Assembly: GCF_021531595.1 (NCBI RefSeq)
Contig: NZ_JADYUD010000016.1
Coordinates: 1-46,390, forward strand
DNA from: Fusobacterium perfoetens
GTDB lineage: Bacteria > Fusobacteriota > Fusobacteriia > Fusobacteriales > Fusobacteriaceae
Length of the DNA stretch: 46,390 nt
Reading direction: 5' to 3'
The position numbers were made by a program, and so were the translations under genes. Below the pieces are notes generated by a model, which saw only the letters and a program-made list of their open reading frames with translations, was not told the origin of the DNA and searched no databases. This document shows, piece after piece, positions 18,689 through 28,924 of the stretch (position 1 is its first letter; every line of letters starts with the position of its first letter).

Positions 18689-19516
18689 ATGAAAAAATTA
18701 TTAATTCTGTTTTTTACATTTATTACTGTTTTAAGCTATTCAGAAACAACCAATCCTAAAGAAGCTGATATTGTAACTTCAGCATCAATAGTACCTGGAA
18801 AATATGTAGAAGAATATATTCCTAAAGGATTTACAGATTCAGATTCAAAAAAAGTTTTATTTGTAGTAGGAGATTTAAGACATAACAGTATAACTTTTGA
18901 TATGGCTTATACAGCAATGAAGTTTTTTGAAGATAATGGAATGGAAGTAACTCTTCGTGATCTTTATGAGATGAACTGGAATCCTGTTCTTTCAATGGAT
19001 GAATTTTATTATCAGAAAGATGGAACAGGAGAGCCTAAAGAAGATGTAGCTTATGAACAAAATTTAGTTAGTCAGGCAGATTACATAGTATTTGTTTATC
19101 CAAACTGGCATGATACTCAAAATACTATGGTAAAAGGATATCAGGAAAGAGTTTTTGCTAAAAAATTTGCTTATGAAGATGGAACAAATGGAGGAATTAA
19201 TGGCCTTTTGAAAGGAAAGGGAATATTTACTATAATGAACTGTGGATTTTTAGGTGGAGGAAGAGGATTTATAAATGATGGTGCAGGAATAGATGATAAA
19301 AGATGGAATTCATATATGAAAGCATTTAAAGTTCTTGATGATGATACAGCACAGTTCTGGGGAGCAGAAAATTGTGGAAGATTTGTAAATGATCTTTATC
19401 CAAGAAATAATTCTGAAAATTATAAAGAAAATCTTGAAAAGTTAAGAGCAGATTTAAGAAAATATTTAAAAGAAACTTTTATAGAGGGAAAGAGACCTAA
19501 AAAATCATTCTTCTAA
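18689..19516 (+). CDS. Exported flavodoxin-fold NAD(P)H oxidoreductase (MdaB/KefF-like)
   Basis: This 275-residue protein has an N-terminal signal peptide (hydrophobic to about residue 17, then SYSETT). A flavodoxin-like fold follows: KKVLFVVGDLRHNSITFDMA (FMN phosphate loop), TLRDLYEMNWNPVLS, then DYIVFVYPNWHDTQNTMVKGYQERVF, matching the quinone-reductase FMN-isoalloxazine segment. The family reduces quinones or similar acceptors with NAD(P)H and is normally cytoplasmic, so export is unusual. The C terminus is basic (GKRPKKSFF). The glycosylase gene starts 15 nt after the stop. Confidence 0.75.
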   Translation: MKKLLILFFTFITVLSYSETTNPKEADIVTSASIVPGKYVEEYIPKGFTDSDSKKVLFVVGDLRHNSITFDMAYTAMKFFEDNGMEVTLRDLYEMNWNPVLSMDEFYYQKDGTGEPKEDVAYEQNLVSQADYIVFVYPNWHDTQNTMVKGYQERVFAKKFAYEDGTNGGINGLLKGKGIFTIMNCGFLGGGRGFINDGAGIDDKRWNSYMKAFKVLDDDTAQFWGAENCGRFVNDLYPRNNSENYKENLEKLRADLRKYLKETFIEGKRPKKSFF

Positions 19517-19531
19517 AAGAAGGAGATACAA

Positions 19532-20122
19532 ATGCGTATACAGAGAGAATTTTATTTAAAAGATGCTGTTACATTAGGAAGGGAACTTCTTGGAAAGATA
19601 ATTGTGAAAAAAAGAGAAGATGGGCGTATTTTTAGTGGAAGAATAACAGAAACAGAAGCATATATGGGAACAGAAGATAAAGCAAGTCATTCTTATGGAG
19701 GAAGAAAAACTAAGAGAACAGAAATAATGTATAAAGAGGGAGGGCATTCTTATGTTTTTCTTATTTATGGAATGTATGAATGTTTTAATGTAACTGTTGC
19801 TTCAGAAGGAAATCCTCAGGCAGTTCTTATAAGAGGAATTGAGCCTTTAGAGAATAAAGAAATTATGGCTTGTGAAAGAAAAGTAAAAAAAGAAAAAGAT
19901 ATATCAAATGGACCAGGAAAGCTTACTAGAGCTCTTGGAATAACGAGAGAAGATAATGGTGAAGATTTAGTAACAAGTAATAAAATTTGGCTTGAAGATG
20001 ACGGCTATACACCAAAATCTATAGTAGAAACAGTGAGGATAGGAATAGATTATGCAGAAGAATATGCATTAAAGCCTTGGAGATTTTATATAAAAGATAA
20101 TATATTTGTTTCTAAGAAATAA
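19532..20122 (+). CDS. 3-methyladenine DNA glycosylase (AAG/MPG type)
   Basis: A 196-residue alkyladenine glycosylase that removes alkylated purines from DNA. The signature GRITETEAYMGTEDKASHSYGGRKTKRTEIMYKEGGHSYVFLIYGMYECFN includes the catalytic-region Glu and the His/Tyr wall residues; PQAVLIRGIEPL and NGPGKLTRALGIT follow. The length is normal for bacterial members. AAGGAG is 9 nt upstream. It probably shares the promoter at 18616 with the reductase gene. Confidence 0.95.
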   Translation: MRIQREFYLKDAVTLGRELLGKIIVKKREDGRIFSGRITETEAYMGTEDKASHSYGGRKTKRTEIMYKEGGHSYVFLIYGMYECFNVTVASEGNPQAVLIRGIEPLENKEIMACERKVKKEKDISNGPGKLTRALGITREDNGEDLVTSNKIWLEDDGYTPKSIVETVRIGIDYAEEYALKPWRFYIKDNIFVSKK

Positions 20123-20171
20123 AACTAGAATTATGTAAAAATAGAATAATATAGATAATTTATAAAATGAG

Positions 20172-20202
20172 CGAGTACAGTAAAAAAGTACTCGTATTTT
20201 TT
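20172..20202 (+). terminator. Terminator after the glycosylase gene
   Basis: CGAGTAC (20172-20178) and GTACTCG (20188-20194) form a 7-bp stem followed by TATTTTTTT. Confidence 0.8.
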
Positions 20203-20298
20203 TATATTTTTATGATAAAAGTGAGGTAAAATTTCATAGTGAAGTAAGGTGGAATGAAATATTTAAAATTATTTATTAAAAAGTAAAATAACTTTTAT

Positions 20299-20327
20299 TT
20301 GATAAAAAACAGTTTGTAAGGTATAAC
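20299..20327 (+). promoter_or_regulatory. Promoter of the A2M-pbpC operon
   Basis: TTGATA (20299-20304) and TATAAC (20322-20327) with a 17-bp spacer. The leader (about 20334-20391) holds an AAAGGAG followed by two tiny overlapping reading frames of 3 and 6 codons before the real ribosome-binding site GAAGGAGG. Confidence 0.65.
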
Positions 20328-20391
20328 CAAAGTAAAGGAGAATTTAAAAAATGTTTAAATGAAATTTCTTTATTTTTGAAGGAGGATATTT

Positions 20392-23300
20392 ATGAAGAAA
20401 ATATTATATATATTTTTTATGATTATAATGCTTGGATGTGGTAAAGAACCAGAGCAAAAGGAAGTTATTACAGAAAAAAATTATAAGGTATCTGAAATTA
20501 CTGCAGAGGGAAAAGAATCTTCAGAAAATAAAAAAGAAAAAGAGTTTAGCTTTGTTGGAATTAAAACTTATTTAAGTGGTAAGCCAAGAATAGAAATAGA
20601 ATTTAATGAAGATATTAAGGAAGAGAATATAGATGCATATGTTAATATTTCTCCTGAAGTCTCTTACAATGTGCTTACAGACAAAAATAAAATAATAATA
20701 AATGGTAATTTTAAAGCAGGAAATAGTTATAAAATTGAAGTTTTGAAAGAATTAAAAAGTTTAAAGGGAAATTCTCTTAAAGAAAATATTGTAAAAGAAG
20801 CTATTTTTAATGAAATAGAACCTAAAATTGTATTTTCAAATCAAGGAATAATTTTACCAGCCTCAGAAAATAAAAAAATAGCTTTTAAATCAGTAAATGT
20901 AAAAAAAATAAATTTAAAAATAAAGAAAGTTTATGAAAATAATATAACACAGTTTCTTCAGGAATTAGTTTTTAAAGGAAATGGAAATATATTTGACTAT
21001 AATGTTGAAAATGAATTTTATAAAGTAGGAGATACTGTTTTTGAAAAAGATTATGAACTTAATTCAGAGAAGAATATTTGGAAGCAGACAGAAATAGAGC
21101 TTGGAAATCTTGTTGATAATAGAGGAATATTTATAGCAGAAATTTCTTTTGATGAAAAAGGAATAGACTATACTTTTCCTGAAGGAACAGATTCATGGCA
21201 GAAATATGCTCTTATAAGAAATAATGGGAAAATAGGAAAAGCTATTCTTCTTTCTCATATGGGAATTACAGCTCAAAAAGAAAAGGAAAAAACAACAGTA
21301 ACTGTTATTGATGTATTAAAGAACGAGCCTATAAAAAACATTGATGTAAAAATTATAACTTTTAATAATCAAATAGCATATGAAGGAAAAACAGACAGTA
21401 AAGGAGAAATCTCTTTTGAAAATAAAGAAAATATGATGTATGTGCTTGCTGAAAAAGGAGAAGAAAAATCAATTTTAAAGTTTAGTGATTCTCAGCTTTC
21501 TTATGATGGGTTTGCTGTTGATGGAATGTTTGCTTCTGAAGGAATAAAAGCATTTATATATACAGACAGAGGAATTTATAGACCTGGAGATGAAGTATAC
21601 ATATCTTTTATTGCAAGAAATAGCAAGGAAGAATTTCCAGAAAATCACCCAGTAAAAATAAATGTTTATTCTCCAACAGGTAAAAAGTTTATAGAAGATA
21701 ATATTATAAAAAATGGAAAAGATGGTTTCTACACATATTCATTTAAAACAAATATAGATTCAGAGACAGGAATTTGGAGAGTAGAAGCAGAAATAGGAAG
21801 TCAGAAATTTGTAAAAGATATTTCTATAGAAACAATAGTTCCTTATAAAATAAAATCAGAAATTTCTGCTCCTGAAAAAATAGATATAAATGAAAATAAA
21901 ACTTTTACAGTTGATATAAAATCAGAATATCTTTTTGGTGCTCCTGCAGAGAATTTAAAATTTAATACAGAAATTGATGTAAGAGAAAAAAATATAAATT
22001 TTGAAAAATATAAAAATTATATATTTAAAAATCCTACTTCTTACAGTTATTATTACAGAGATTATAAAGAAGGAATCCTTAATGAAAAAGGAGAAGGAAA
22101 GGTAGAATTTAATATTTCTCAAATAGCTCCTAAAAATATAAATCTTATAGGAATAATTACAACAAAAGTAATAGAAACAGGAGGAAGACCTGTGATAAAT
22201 AAAGTTCCTGTATCATTTAATAAGTTTGATACATATGTAGGAATAAAAATTCCTGAAAGCACATATATAAAAAAAGGAGACAATCTTAATCTTGAAGTTA
22301 TAGCAGTATCAGAAGATGGAGAAAAACTTTCAGAAGGAAGAAAACTTATTTACAGAGTATATAAGAATGAATATTCTTGGTGGTGGGATTATGACAGCTA
22401 TAATTCTTTTATAAGATCTATAAAGACAGATAGAAATACAGTTCTTGTTTATGAGAAAGAATTTACTTCACAAGATAAACCTTATATTATAGATTATACT
22501 CCAGATGGAGAAGGTGAAGTATTTGTAGAAGTTGAAGATATGGAAACAGGTCAGAGTACAGGAATAAATCTTTATTTAAGTACATGGCAGGATTCAGCTA
22601 TAAATAATAAAATTGATAAATTGAAAATAGAAACTGATAAAAAAATATATACAGCAGGTGAAACAGCTAAAATTACTTTTGAAGGAACAAAAGGAGCAAA
22701 AGCACTTATTACAACAGAAAAATCAGGAAAAGTTATTGACAGAAAATGGATTGATGCAGAAAATTTAAAAAATATACATGAATTTAAAGTTACGGAAGAT
22801 ATGTTTCCTAATGCTTATGTATCAGTAACTTTATTCCAAGACTATAGCAACTCTGATAATGACAGGCCATTAAGACTTTACGGAGCAGTTCCTATTATTG
22901 TAGAAGATAAAAGTACAAAACTTAATATAGAAATAGAAACTCCTGAGGAAATAAGACCAAATGAAGAATTTACAGTGAAAGTAAAAAACAAAGAGAAAGA
23001 AAAAATGAACTATACTGTCGCTGTAGTAGATGAAGGTCTTCTTGATATAACAGGATTTGACACTCCTAATCCTTGGAAATATTTTTATCAGAAAGAGGGA
23101 ATGCAAGTATATTTTTATGATAATTATTCTGAAATCATGGGAAGAATAACAGGAAAGGTTCATCAAATATTAAAAACAGGAGGAGATAGTTTTATAAATG
23201 AGGCAGCAAGTCTTAAAACTTTAGCAAGAGCAAAAGAGATGGGCCTTGAAAATGTTCAAAGATTTAAACCTGTGGCTATGTTTAAAGGAGTTCTTACTTC

Positions 23301-25236
23301 TGATGAAAATGGAGAGGGAACTATAAAATTTACAATGCCTAATTATATGGGTGCAGTAAAAGTTATGGTAATAGGTACATCTGGAAAGAAATATGGAAGT
23401 GCAGATGCTGAAATTGTAGTAAAAGCTCCAGTTGTAACAGAGGCAGTTTTTCCTCGTACACTTAAAGCAGGAGACGAATTTGAAATTCCTGTTTCTGTTT
23501 TTGCCTTAGAAGATAATGTTGGAAAAATAAAAATAAATTTAAGTTTTATGGGAAAAGAAGAAAAAGAAACAGTTATTCTTAATAAAAAAGGCAGAGAGAC
23601 AATATATTTTCATTTAAAAGTTGGTCAGAAAATAGGAAGTGAAAAAATAAAAATATCTGCTGTGTCAGATAAATATAGTTATGAAGAAGAAACAAATATA
23701 AATATTAATTCAAATAATCCATATCTTTATATAAATAAAACAGAAATTTTAGAAAAAGAAAAAGAGATAGTTTTCACTCAGCCTTCAGATTATATAGAAG
23801 GAAGTGTAAAAGGAAGCTTAACTATTTCTAAGACCCCTATTATTGCAGCAGATCAAAGATTAAGTCAGCTTATAAGGTATCCTTATGGTTGTGGTGAACA
23901 GACAGTCTCAGCAGCTTTTCCTCAGATTTATATTGATATACTTACAAACAATAATAAATTTGACAGAAAAGAAATAACAGGAAATGTAAATGCAGCTATA
24001 GGAAAACTTATAAGACATCAGCTTTATGACGGATCTTTTTCATATTGGGCAGGAGGAGATACAGATATATGGGTAACAAATTATACAGGACATTTTCTGA
24101 CTGAAGCCAAAGAAAAAGGATACTATGTTCCTGAAGATATATATAATAAGTGGCTGTCTTTTGCTAAAAGAATGGTAAGAGATTCAGAAATAAATATTAC
24201 AGAAAAAGTATATGCTCTTTACATTCTTGCATTGAGTGAAAATCCTGAAATAAGTCAGATGAATTTAGTATATGAAAATTATTTAGATAAACTTAATCTT
24301 ACAAGTAAATGGTATCTTGCAGCAGCATATAAACTTATAGGAGAAAATAAAATTGCTGAAGAAATAGCAGAAGGACTTAAAGTTATGCCAGAGAAAGAAG
24401 ATGATGATTATTACAGATACAGTTATGGTTCTGAATTTAGAGATAAAGCTGTAATTCTTAATTGTTATTATACAATTTATGAAAAACCTGAAGAAAATCT
24501 ATATAAGGAAATTTTAAAAACACTTCAAAGCAATCAATGGCTTTCTACACAAAGTGTGGGGTATTCTCTTATGACTTTGGCGAAGATGACAGAAACAAAA
24601 GATAAGGGAGTTTCAGGTTTAATAATTATTGATGGCATAGAAGAGAAATTTAAAACAGAAGATGAAAGATTTGTATATAATATTCCTGCAGAAGTTAAGC
24701 AAATAAAAATAAAACCAGATGAAAATGTTTTTATTAATTATTATTGGGAAGGTGTTCCTGTAAATTATCAGGGAGAAAATATTTCTGAAAATATAAAACT
24801 AGAGAGAAATTATTATGATATAAACGGAAATAAAATAAGTCCTGAAATTCTTTCACAAGGAGATACATTCTGGATAGAGATAAAATTAAAATCTGCTGAC
24901 GATGTTGAGAAATATATGTATATAAATGATGTTGCACTCACTCAAATTCTTCCTACAGGATGGGAAATAGAAAATATAAGAGCAACAGGAGGAGCATATC
25001 CTAAATGGGTGCAAGAAAGAACAGAAGATACATATGTAGAATATGAGGATATAAGAGATGACAGAGTGATGTGGTTCTTTGATTTTGATAACTATAATTC
25101 AAAAAGAGCTGTTTTCTTTGTTAAAGTGAATGCTGTTACAAAGGGGAAATTTGATTTTCCAGGAACAAAGGCAGAAGCTATGTACAATGAAAATTATCAG
25201 GCATATCTAAAAGGTTTCAGAGTAGAGGTAAAATAA
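20392..25236 (+). CDS. Bacterial alpha-2-macroglobulin lipoprotein
   Basis: A 1614-residue protein of the YfhM/ECAM type. A lipoprotein signal (lipobox MLGC, C16) anchors it to a membrane facing the periplasm. The residues after the Cys are Gly-Lys, so no inner-membrane Asp+2 retention signal is seen. Tandem macroglobulin domains fill the first two thirds (for example FIYTDRGIYRPGDEVYISFIAR). The thioester motif CGEQ is intact (C1167-Q1170), followed by the alpha/alpha TED domain. Family members trap proteases by covalent linkage. The stop codon overlaps the pbpC start (TAATG), and A2M-PBP1C pairing is a widely conserved arrangement linked to defence or repair of the periplasm. Confidence 0.94.
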   Translation: MKKILYIFFMIIMLGCGKEPEQKEVITEKNYKVSEITAEGKESSENKKEKEFSFVGIKTYLSGKPRIEIEFNEDIKEENIDAYVNISPEVSYNVLTDKNKIIINGNFKAGNSYKIEVLKELKSLKGNSLKENIVKEAIFNEIEPKIVFSNQGIILPASENKKIAFKSVNVKKINLKIKKVYENNITQFLQELVFKGNGNIFDYNVENEFYKVGDTVFEKDYELNSEKNIWKQTEIELGNLVDNRGIFIAEISFDEKGIDYTFPEGTDSWQKYALIRNNGKIGKAILLSHMGITAQKEKEKTTVTVIDVLKNEPIKNIDVKIITFNNQIAYEGKTDSKGEISFENKENMMYVLAEKGEEKSILKFSDSQLSYDGFAVDGMFASEGIKAFIYTDRGIYRPGDEVYISFIARNSKEEFPENHPVKINVYSPTGKKFIEDNIIKNGKDGFYTYSFKTNIDSETGIWRVEAEIGSQKFVKDISIETIVPYKIKSEISAPEKIDINENKTFTVDIKSEYLFGAPAENLKFNTEIDVREKNINFEKYKNYIFKNPTSYSYYYRDYKEGILNEKGEGKVEFNISQIAPKNINLIGIITTKVIETGGRPVINKVPVSFNKFDTYVGIKIPESTYIKKGDNLNLEVIAVSEDGEKLSEGRKLIYRVYKNEYSWWWDYDSYNSFIRSIKTDRNTVLVYEKEFTSQDKPYIIDYTPDGEGEVFVEVEDMETGQSTGINLYLSTWQDSAINNKIDKLKIETDKKIYTAGETAKITFEGTKGAKALITTEKSGKVIDRKWIDAENLKNIHEFKVTEDMFPNAYVSVTLFQDYSNSDNDRPLRLYGAVPIIVEDKSTKLNIEIETPEEIRPNEEFTVKVKNKEKEKMNYTVAVVDEGLLDITGFDTPNPWKYFYQKEGMQVYFYDNYSEIMGRITGKVHQILKTGGDSFINEAASLKTLARAKEMGLENVQRFKPVAMFKGVLTSDENGEGTIKFTMPNYMGAVKVMVIGTSGKKYGSADAEIVVKAPVVTEAVFPRTLKAGDEFEIPVSVFALEDNVGKIKINLSFMGKEEKETVILNKKGRETIYFHLKVGQKIGSEKIKISAVSDKYSYEEETNININSNNPYLYINKTEILEKEKEIVFTQPSDYIEGSVKGSLTISKTPIIAADQRLSQLIRYPYGCGEQTVSAAFPQIYIDILTNNNKFDRKEITGNVNAAIGKLIRHQLYDGSFSYWAGGDTDIWVTNYTGHFLTEAKEKGYYVPEDIYNKWLSFAKRMVRDSEINITEKVYALYILALSENPEISQMNLVYENYLDKLNLTSKWYLAAAYKLIGENKIAEEIAEGLKVMPEKEDDDYYRYSYGSEFRDKAVILNCYYTIYEKPEENLYKEILKTLQSNQWLSTQSVGYSLMTLAKMTETKDKGVSGLIIIDGIEEKFKTEDERFVYNIPAEVKQIKIKPDENVFINYYWEGVPVNYQGENISENIKLERNYYDINGNKISPEILSQGDTFWIEIKLKSADDVEKYMYINDVALTQILPTGWEIENIRATGGAYPKWVQERTEDTYVEYEDIRDDRVMWFFDFDNYNSKRAVFFVKVNAVTKGKFDFPGTKAEAMYNENYQAYLKGFRVEVK

Positions 25237-27497
25237 TGAAAATATTATTTAAAATGGCATTACTTGTCATTGTTATCATATTTATATTTACATGTGGATT
25301 TTATATAAACTTTGATGCGAAGAGTGCAGAAAAAATTTTTGAGGACAGATACAGTGTATCTGTCCTTGATAATAAAGGCAGTATAATAGGAGTGCATCTC
25401 AATAAAAATGAACAGTGGCATTTGAAAAGTTCAGAAAAGATTCCAGAAAAATTAAGAATAGCAGTAACTGTCTTTGAAGATAAAAATTTTTATTCTCATA
25501 GTGGAATAGATTTTTTTGCAGTTACAAGAGCTTTTTATAATAATTTTAAAGATGGCAGAAGAACAGGAGCAAGTACAATAACAATGCAGGCAGCTAAAAT
25601 GCTTGAACCTAAAAAAAGAACATATTTAAATAAATATCTTGAAATGATTCAGGCATTAAAATTGGAAAGATATTTTACAAAGGATGAAATATTAAGAATG
25701 TATCTTAATAATGCCCCTTATGGAGGGAATGTTGTAGGATATAAAACAGCATCATATATGTATTTTCAAAAAAGTCCTCAAGAGCTTACTTGGGGAGAGG
25801 CTTCTCTTTTAGCAGTTCTTCCTAATTCTCCTGGACTTATGAGTATTGACAGAAACAGAGAAAAGCTTATAGAAAAAAGAAATAATCTCTTAAAAAAACT
25901 TTATGAAAAAAAATATATAAGTGAAAAACAGTTCAGTATATCTATAAAAGAACCTGTACCTGAGAAAAAATATGCTTTTAAATCTATAGCACATCATCTT
26001 GTAAGACGGCTTATAAATGAAAACCAAGAAGAAAAAATAATAAAAAGTACAATAAACAGCGAACTTCAGGAAGAAGTGGAAGAAATTGTAGAAGATTATT
26101 CAGAATTTCTAAAACTTCAGGGAATAAAAAATGCAGCTGTGCTTATTATCAATAATAAAAATTATGAAGCAGAAGTATATATAGGTTCACAGAATTTTTA
26201 TGATTTTGAAAATAATGGTCAAGTAGATGGAATAACAGCTTTAAGATCAACAGGATCTCTCTTGAAACCTTTTCTATATGCAAAAATAATAGATGATGGA
26301 AAAGCAGCTCCTCAATCAAAGATACCAGATGTACCTTTATATTTTTCAAATTTTACTCCTCAGAATGCAGATAAGAAATACAGAGGAATGGTAGAGATGC
26401 AAGATGCTCTTATAAAATCTCTCAATATTCCTTTTGTACATCTTTTAAAAGAGTATGGAGAAGAGAGATTTTTTTACTTTTTAAAAGAGATACTGGGGTT
26501 TAATGATAGTGATCCTTCAAAATATGGACTTTCTCTTATTCTTGGAACAAAAGAATTCAGCATGGAAAATATGGGAAAGCTTTATGCAGGACTTGCTAAT
26601 TATGGAAAATTTAGAAATATAAAATATATCAAAGAAAGTCAAAAAGAAAATACAGAGAATTTTATAACAGAAGGAGCATCTTATCTTACACTTGAAGCAA
26701 TGAAAAAGCTTGAAAGACCAGGAATGGAAAGGCTGTATAAAGAAAAAAATCCTGTATCTTGGAAAACAGGAACAAGTAACGGAAGAAGAGATGGCTGGGC
26801 AGCAGGAGTAACACCTGAATATACAGTTATTGTATGGACAGGAAATTTTACAGGAGAGGGAAATCCTAATCTGACAGGAGTTTATAGTGCTGGAAATCTT
26901 ATGTTTGATATTTTAAAAATACTTCCTAGGAAAGAAAGAGAATTTAGAAAACCATATTCTTTAAAAAAAATTAAAATTGATGCAGAAACAGGATATAGAT
27001 TGAAATATGATGTTCCTTGGGAAGAAATATATTATCCTGAAGATGCAGTTCCTTTAAGAGTATCTCCTTATTATAAAAAAATTTACATAAATAAAAAAGG
27101 AGAAGAAATAGATTCAAGAGACAGCAGTTTTCAAGAGAGAAGAGAGAAAATAATTTTGAATTATCCTACAGAAGTTATAAATTATTTTGTGAAAGAGAAT
27201 TTAGATGTATCTAATATTTTTAATAGAAAATTTCTTGAAAAGAGTTTAAAATTTATTTATCCTTCAAATAACTTAAAAATAATTATACCTAAAGATTTTG
27301 ATGGAGAAAAAAGTATTATTGTAAAAATTGCAAATTTAAAAAATCAGGAACTTTATTGGTATATAAATAAAGAATACATAGGAAAGGATTTTGATGGAGA
27401 AAAAAAGTTTAATTTAAAAAAAGGAAAGTATGAAATAAAAGTTGTGTCCTCTGAAGGAGAAACAGCTAAGGTAAATTTTGAGATAACAGATAAGTAA
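25236..27497 (+). CDS. pbpC: Penicillin-binding protein 1C
   Basis: This 753-residue bifunctional peptidoglycan synthase has one N-terminal membrane span (residues 5-24). The glycosyltransferase domain has catalytic E81 in VFEDKNFYSHSGIDFFA and the TGASTITMQAAKM block. The transpeptidase domain has the SxxK motif in STGSLLKPFLY and KTG in SWKTGTSNGRRDGWAAG. A C-terminal beta domain (about 660-753) is of the PBP1C type. It overlaps the upstream A2M gene by one base, so translation is coupled; the pair is thought to act together at the periplasmic cell wall. Confidence 0.95.
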   Translation: MKILFKMALLVIVIIFIFTCGFYINFDAKSAEKIFEDRYSVSVLDNKGSIIGVHLNKNEQWHLKSSEKIPEKLRIAVTVFEDKNFYSHSGIDFFAVTRAFYNNFKDGRRTGASTITMQAAKMLEPKKRTYLNKYLEMIQALKLERYFTKDEILRMYLNNAPYGGNVVGYKTASYMYFQKSPQELTWGEASLLAVLPNSPGLMSIDRNREKLIEKRNNLLKKLYEKKYISEKQFSISIKEPVPEKKYAFKSIAHHLVRRLINENQEEKIIKSTINSELQEEVEEIVEDYSEFLKLQGIKNAAVLIINNKNYEAEVYIGSQNFYDFENNGQVDGITALRSTGSLLKPFLYAKIIDDGKAAPQSKIPDVPLYFSNFTPQNADKKYRGMVEMQDALIKSLNIPFVHLLKEYGEERFFYFLKEILGFNDSDPSKYGLSLILGTKEFSMENMGKLYAGLANYGKFRNIKYIKESQKENTENFITEGASYLTLEAMKKLERPGMERLYKEKNPVSWKTGTSNGRRDGWAAGVTPEYTVIVWTGNFTGEGNPNLTGVYSAGNLMFDILKILPRKEREFRKPYSLKKIKIDAETGYRLKYDVPWEEIYYPEDAVPLRVSPYYKKIYINKKGEEIDSRDSSFQERREKIILNYPTEVINYFVKENLDVSNIFNRKFLEKSLKFIYPSNNLKIIIPKDFDGEKSIIVKIANLKNQELYWYINKEYIGKDFDGEKKFNLKKGKYEIKVVSSEGETAKVNFEITDK

Positions 27498-27568
27498 TAG
27501 TTTTTTAAATTAAAATAAAAACTTCAGAAAATTTTATTATTTATAAAAATAAAAGCATATAAAAATAG

Positions 27569-27597
27569 TTGCAAAAACATTGAAAATATGATACAAT
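27569..27597 (+). promoter_or_regulatory. Promoter of rpmE
   Basis: TTGCAA (27569-27574) and TACAAT (27592-27597) with a 17-bp spacer. The start point near 27604 leaves a leader of about 40 nt with AAGGTGGTG as ribosome-binding site. Confidence 0.72.
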
Positions 27598-27642
27598 GCT
27601 TTGTGAATTTATAAGTTAATTATCGAAGGTGGTGAAAACAGA

Positions 27643-27849
27643 ATGAAAAAAGGAATACATCCTGAGTATAAAGTTGTGACAGTTGAATGTACTTGTGGAG
27701 AAAAATTTGAAACAAGATCAACTTATGCAAAAGGTGACTTAAAAGTTGCTGTTTGTTCTAAATGTCATCCATTCTACACTGGAAAAGCTAAGTTCTTAGA
27801 TACAGCTGGTAGAGTTGACAAGTTCAACAAAAAATACAATATCAAATAG
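27643..27849 (+). CDS. rpmE: 50S ribosomal protein L31 (zinc-binding type)
   Basis: A 68-residue L31 beginning MKKGIHPEY. The zinc ligands are intact ([11 protein letters not shown] and [14 protein letters not shown]), so it is the C+ form rather than the zinc-free paralogue made under zinc starvation. A terminator follows at once, with upp 57 nt downstream. Confidence 0.97.
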   Translation: MKKGIHPEYKVVTVECTCGEKFETRSTYAKGDLKVAVCSKCHPFYTGKAKFLDTAGRVDKFNKKYNIK

Positions 27850-28533
<684 letters not shown>

Positions 28534-28659
28534 TAAAAAATAGTAAAAAATATAAAAATTTCTTTTGTAGATTTTATCAAAGATGGACTTTTATTTTAAA
28601 GGCTTATTAGCTGGAAGTGCCATCAATAAAGAAAAAAATAAAAAAAATGGGATAAAATA

Positions 28660-28688
28660 TTGACAAAATGAAAGGCTTATGATAAACT
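28660..28688 (+). promoter_or_regulatory. Promoter of the tRNA-Ser genes
   Basis: TTGACA (28660-28665) and TAAACT (28683-28688) with a 17-bp spacer. The start point is only a few bases before the first tRNA. Confidence 0.7.
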
Positions 28689-28697
28689 TATTGAAGT

Positions 28698-28781
28698 GGA
28701 GAGTTATCCTAACTGGTAAGGAACCGGTCTTGAAAACCGGCGCCGTAAGGCTTTAGAGTTCGAATCTCTAACTCTCCGCCA
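28698..28781 (+). tRNA. tRNA-Ser (TGA)
   Basis: Acceptor GGAGAGT (28698-28704) pairs with ACTCTCC (28771-28777), G discriminator, CCA at 28779-28781. The anticodon stem CCGGT/ACCGG encloses CTTGAAA, anticodon TGA (28731-28733). An extended variable arm is present, as expected for tRNA-Ser. Confidence 0.93.
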
Positions 28782-28783
28782 GT

Positions 28784-28876
28784 GGTGAAGTGGCAGAGTG
28801 GCCTAATGCACTCCCCTGCTAAGGGAGAGTACCGATTAAACCGGTACCGAGAGTTCAAATCTCTCCTTCACCGCCA
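28784..28876 (+). tRNA. tRNA-Ser (GCT)
   Basis: Acceptor GGTGAAG (28784-28790) pairs with CTTCACC (28866-28872); CCA at 28874-28876. The anticodon stem CTCCC/GGGAG encloses CTGCTAA, anticodon GCT (28818-28820). The long variable arm contains the GTACCG/CGGTAC helix. It starts two bases after the first tRNA-Ser. Confidence 0.95.
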
Positions 28877-28878
28877 GT

Positions 28879-28906
28879 TTGACAATTAAAAGGTAGAAAA
28901 TAATCT
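28879..28906 (+). promoter_or_regulatory. Possible promoter of tRNA-Arg inside a terminator
   Basis: TTGACA (28879-28884) and TAATCT (28901-28906) with a 16-bp spacer. The -10 lies within the terminator hairpin that ends the tRNA-Ser transcript. The start point near 28913 is 12 nt before tRNA-Arg. Confidence 0.4.
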
Positions 28907-28919
28907 ACCTTTTTTTTTA
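28889..28919 (+). terminator. Terminator after tRNA-Ser (GCT)
   Basis: AAAGGTAGA (28889-28897) pairs with TCTACCTTT (28904-28912) around a 6-nt loop, continuing into a run of T. Confidence 0.8.
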
Positions 28920-28924
28920 TAAAT

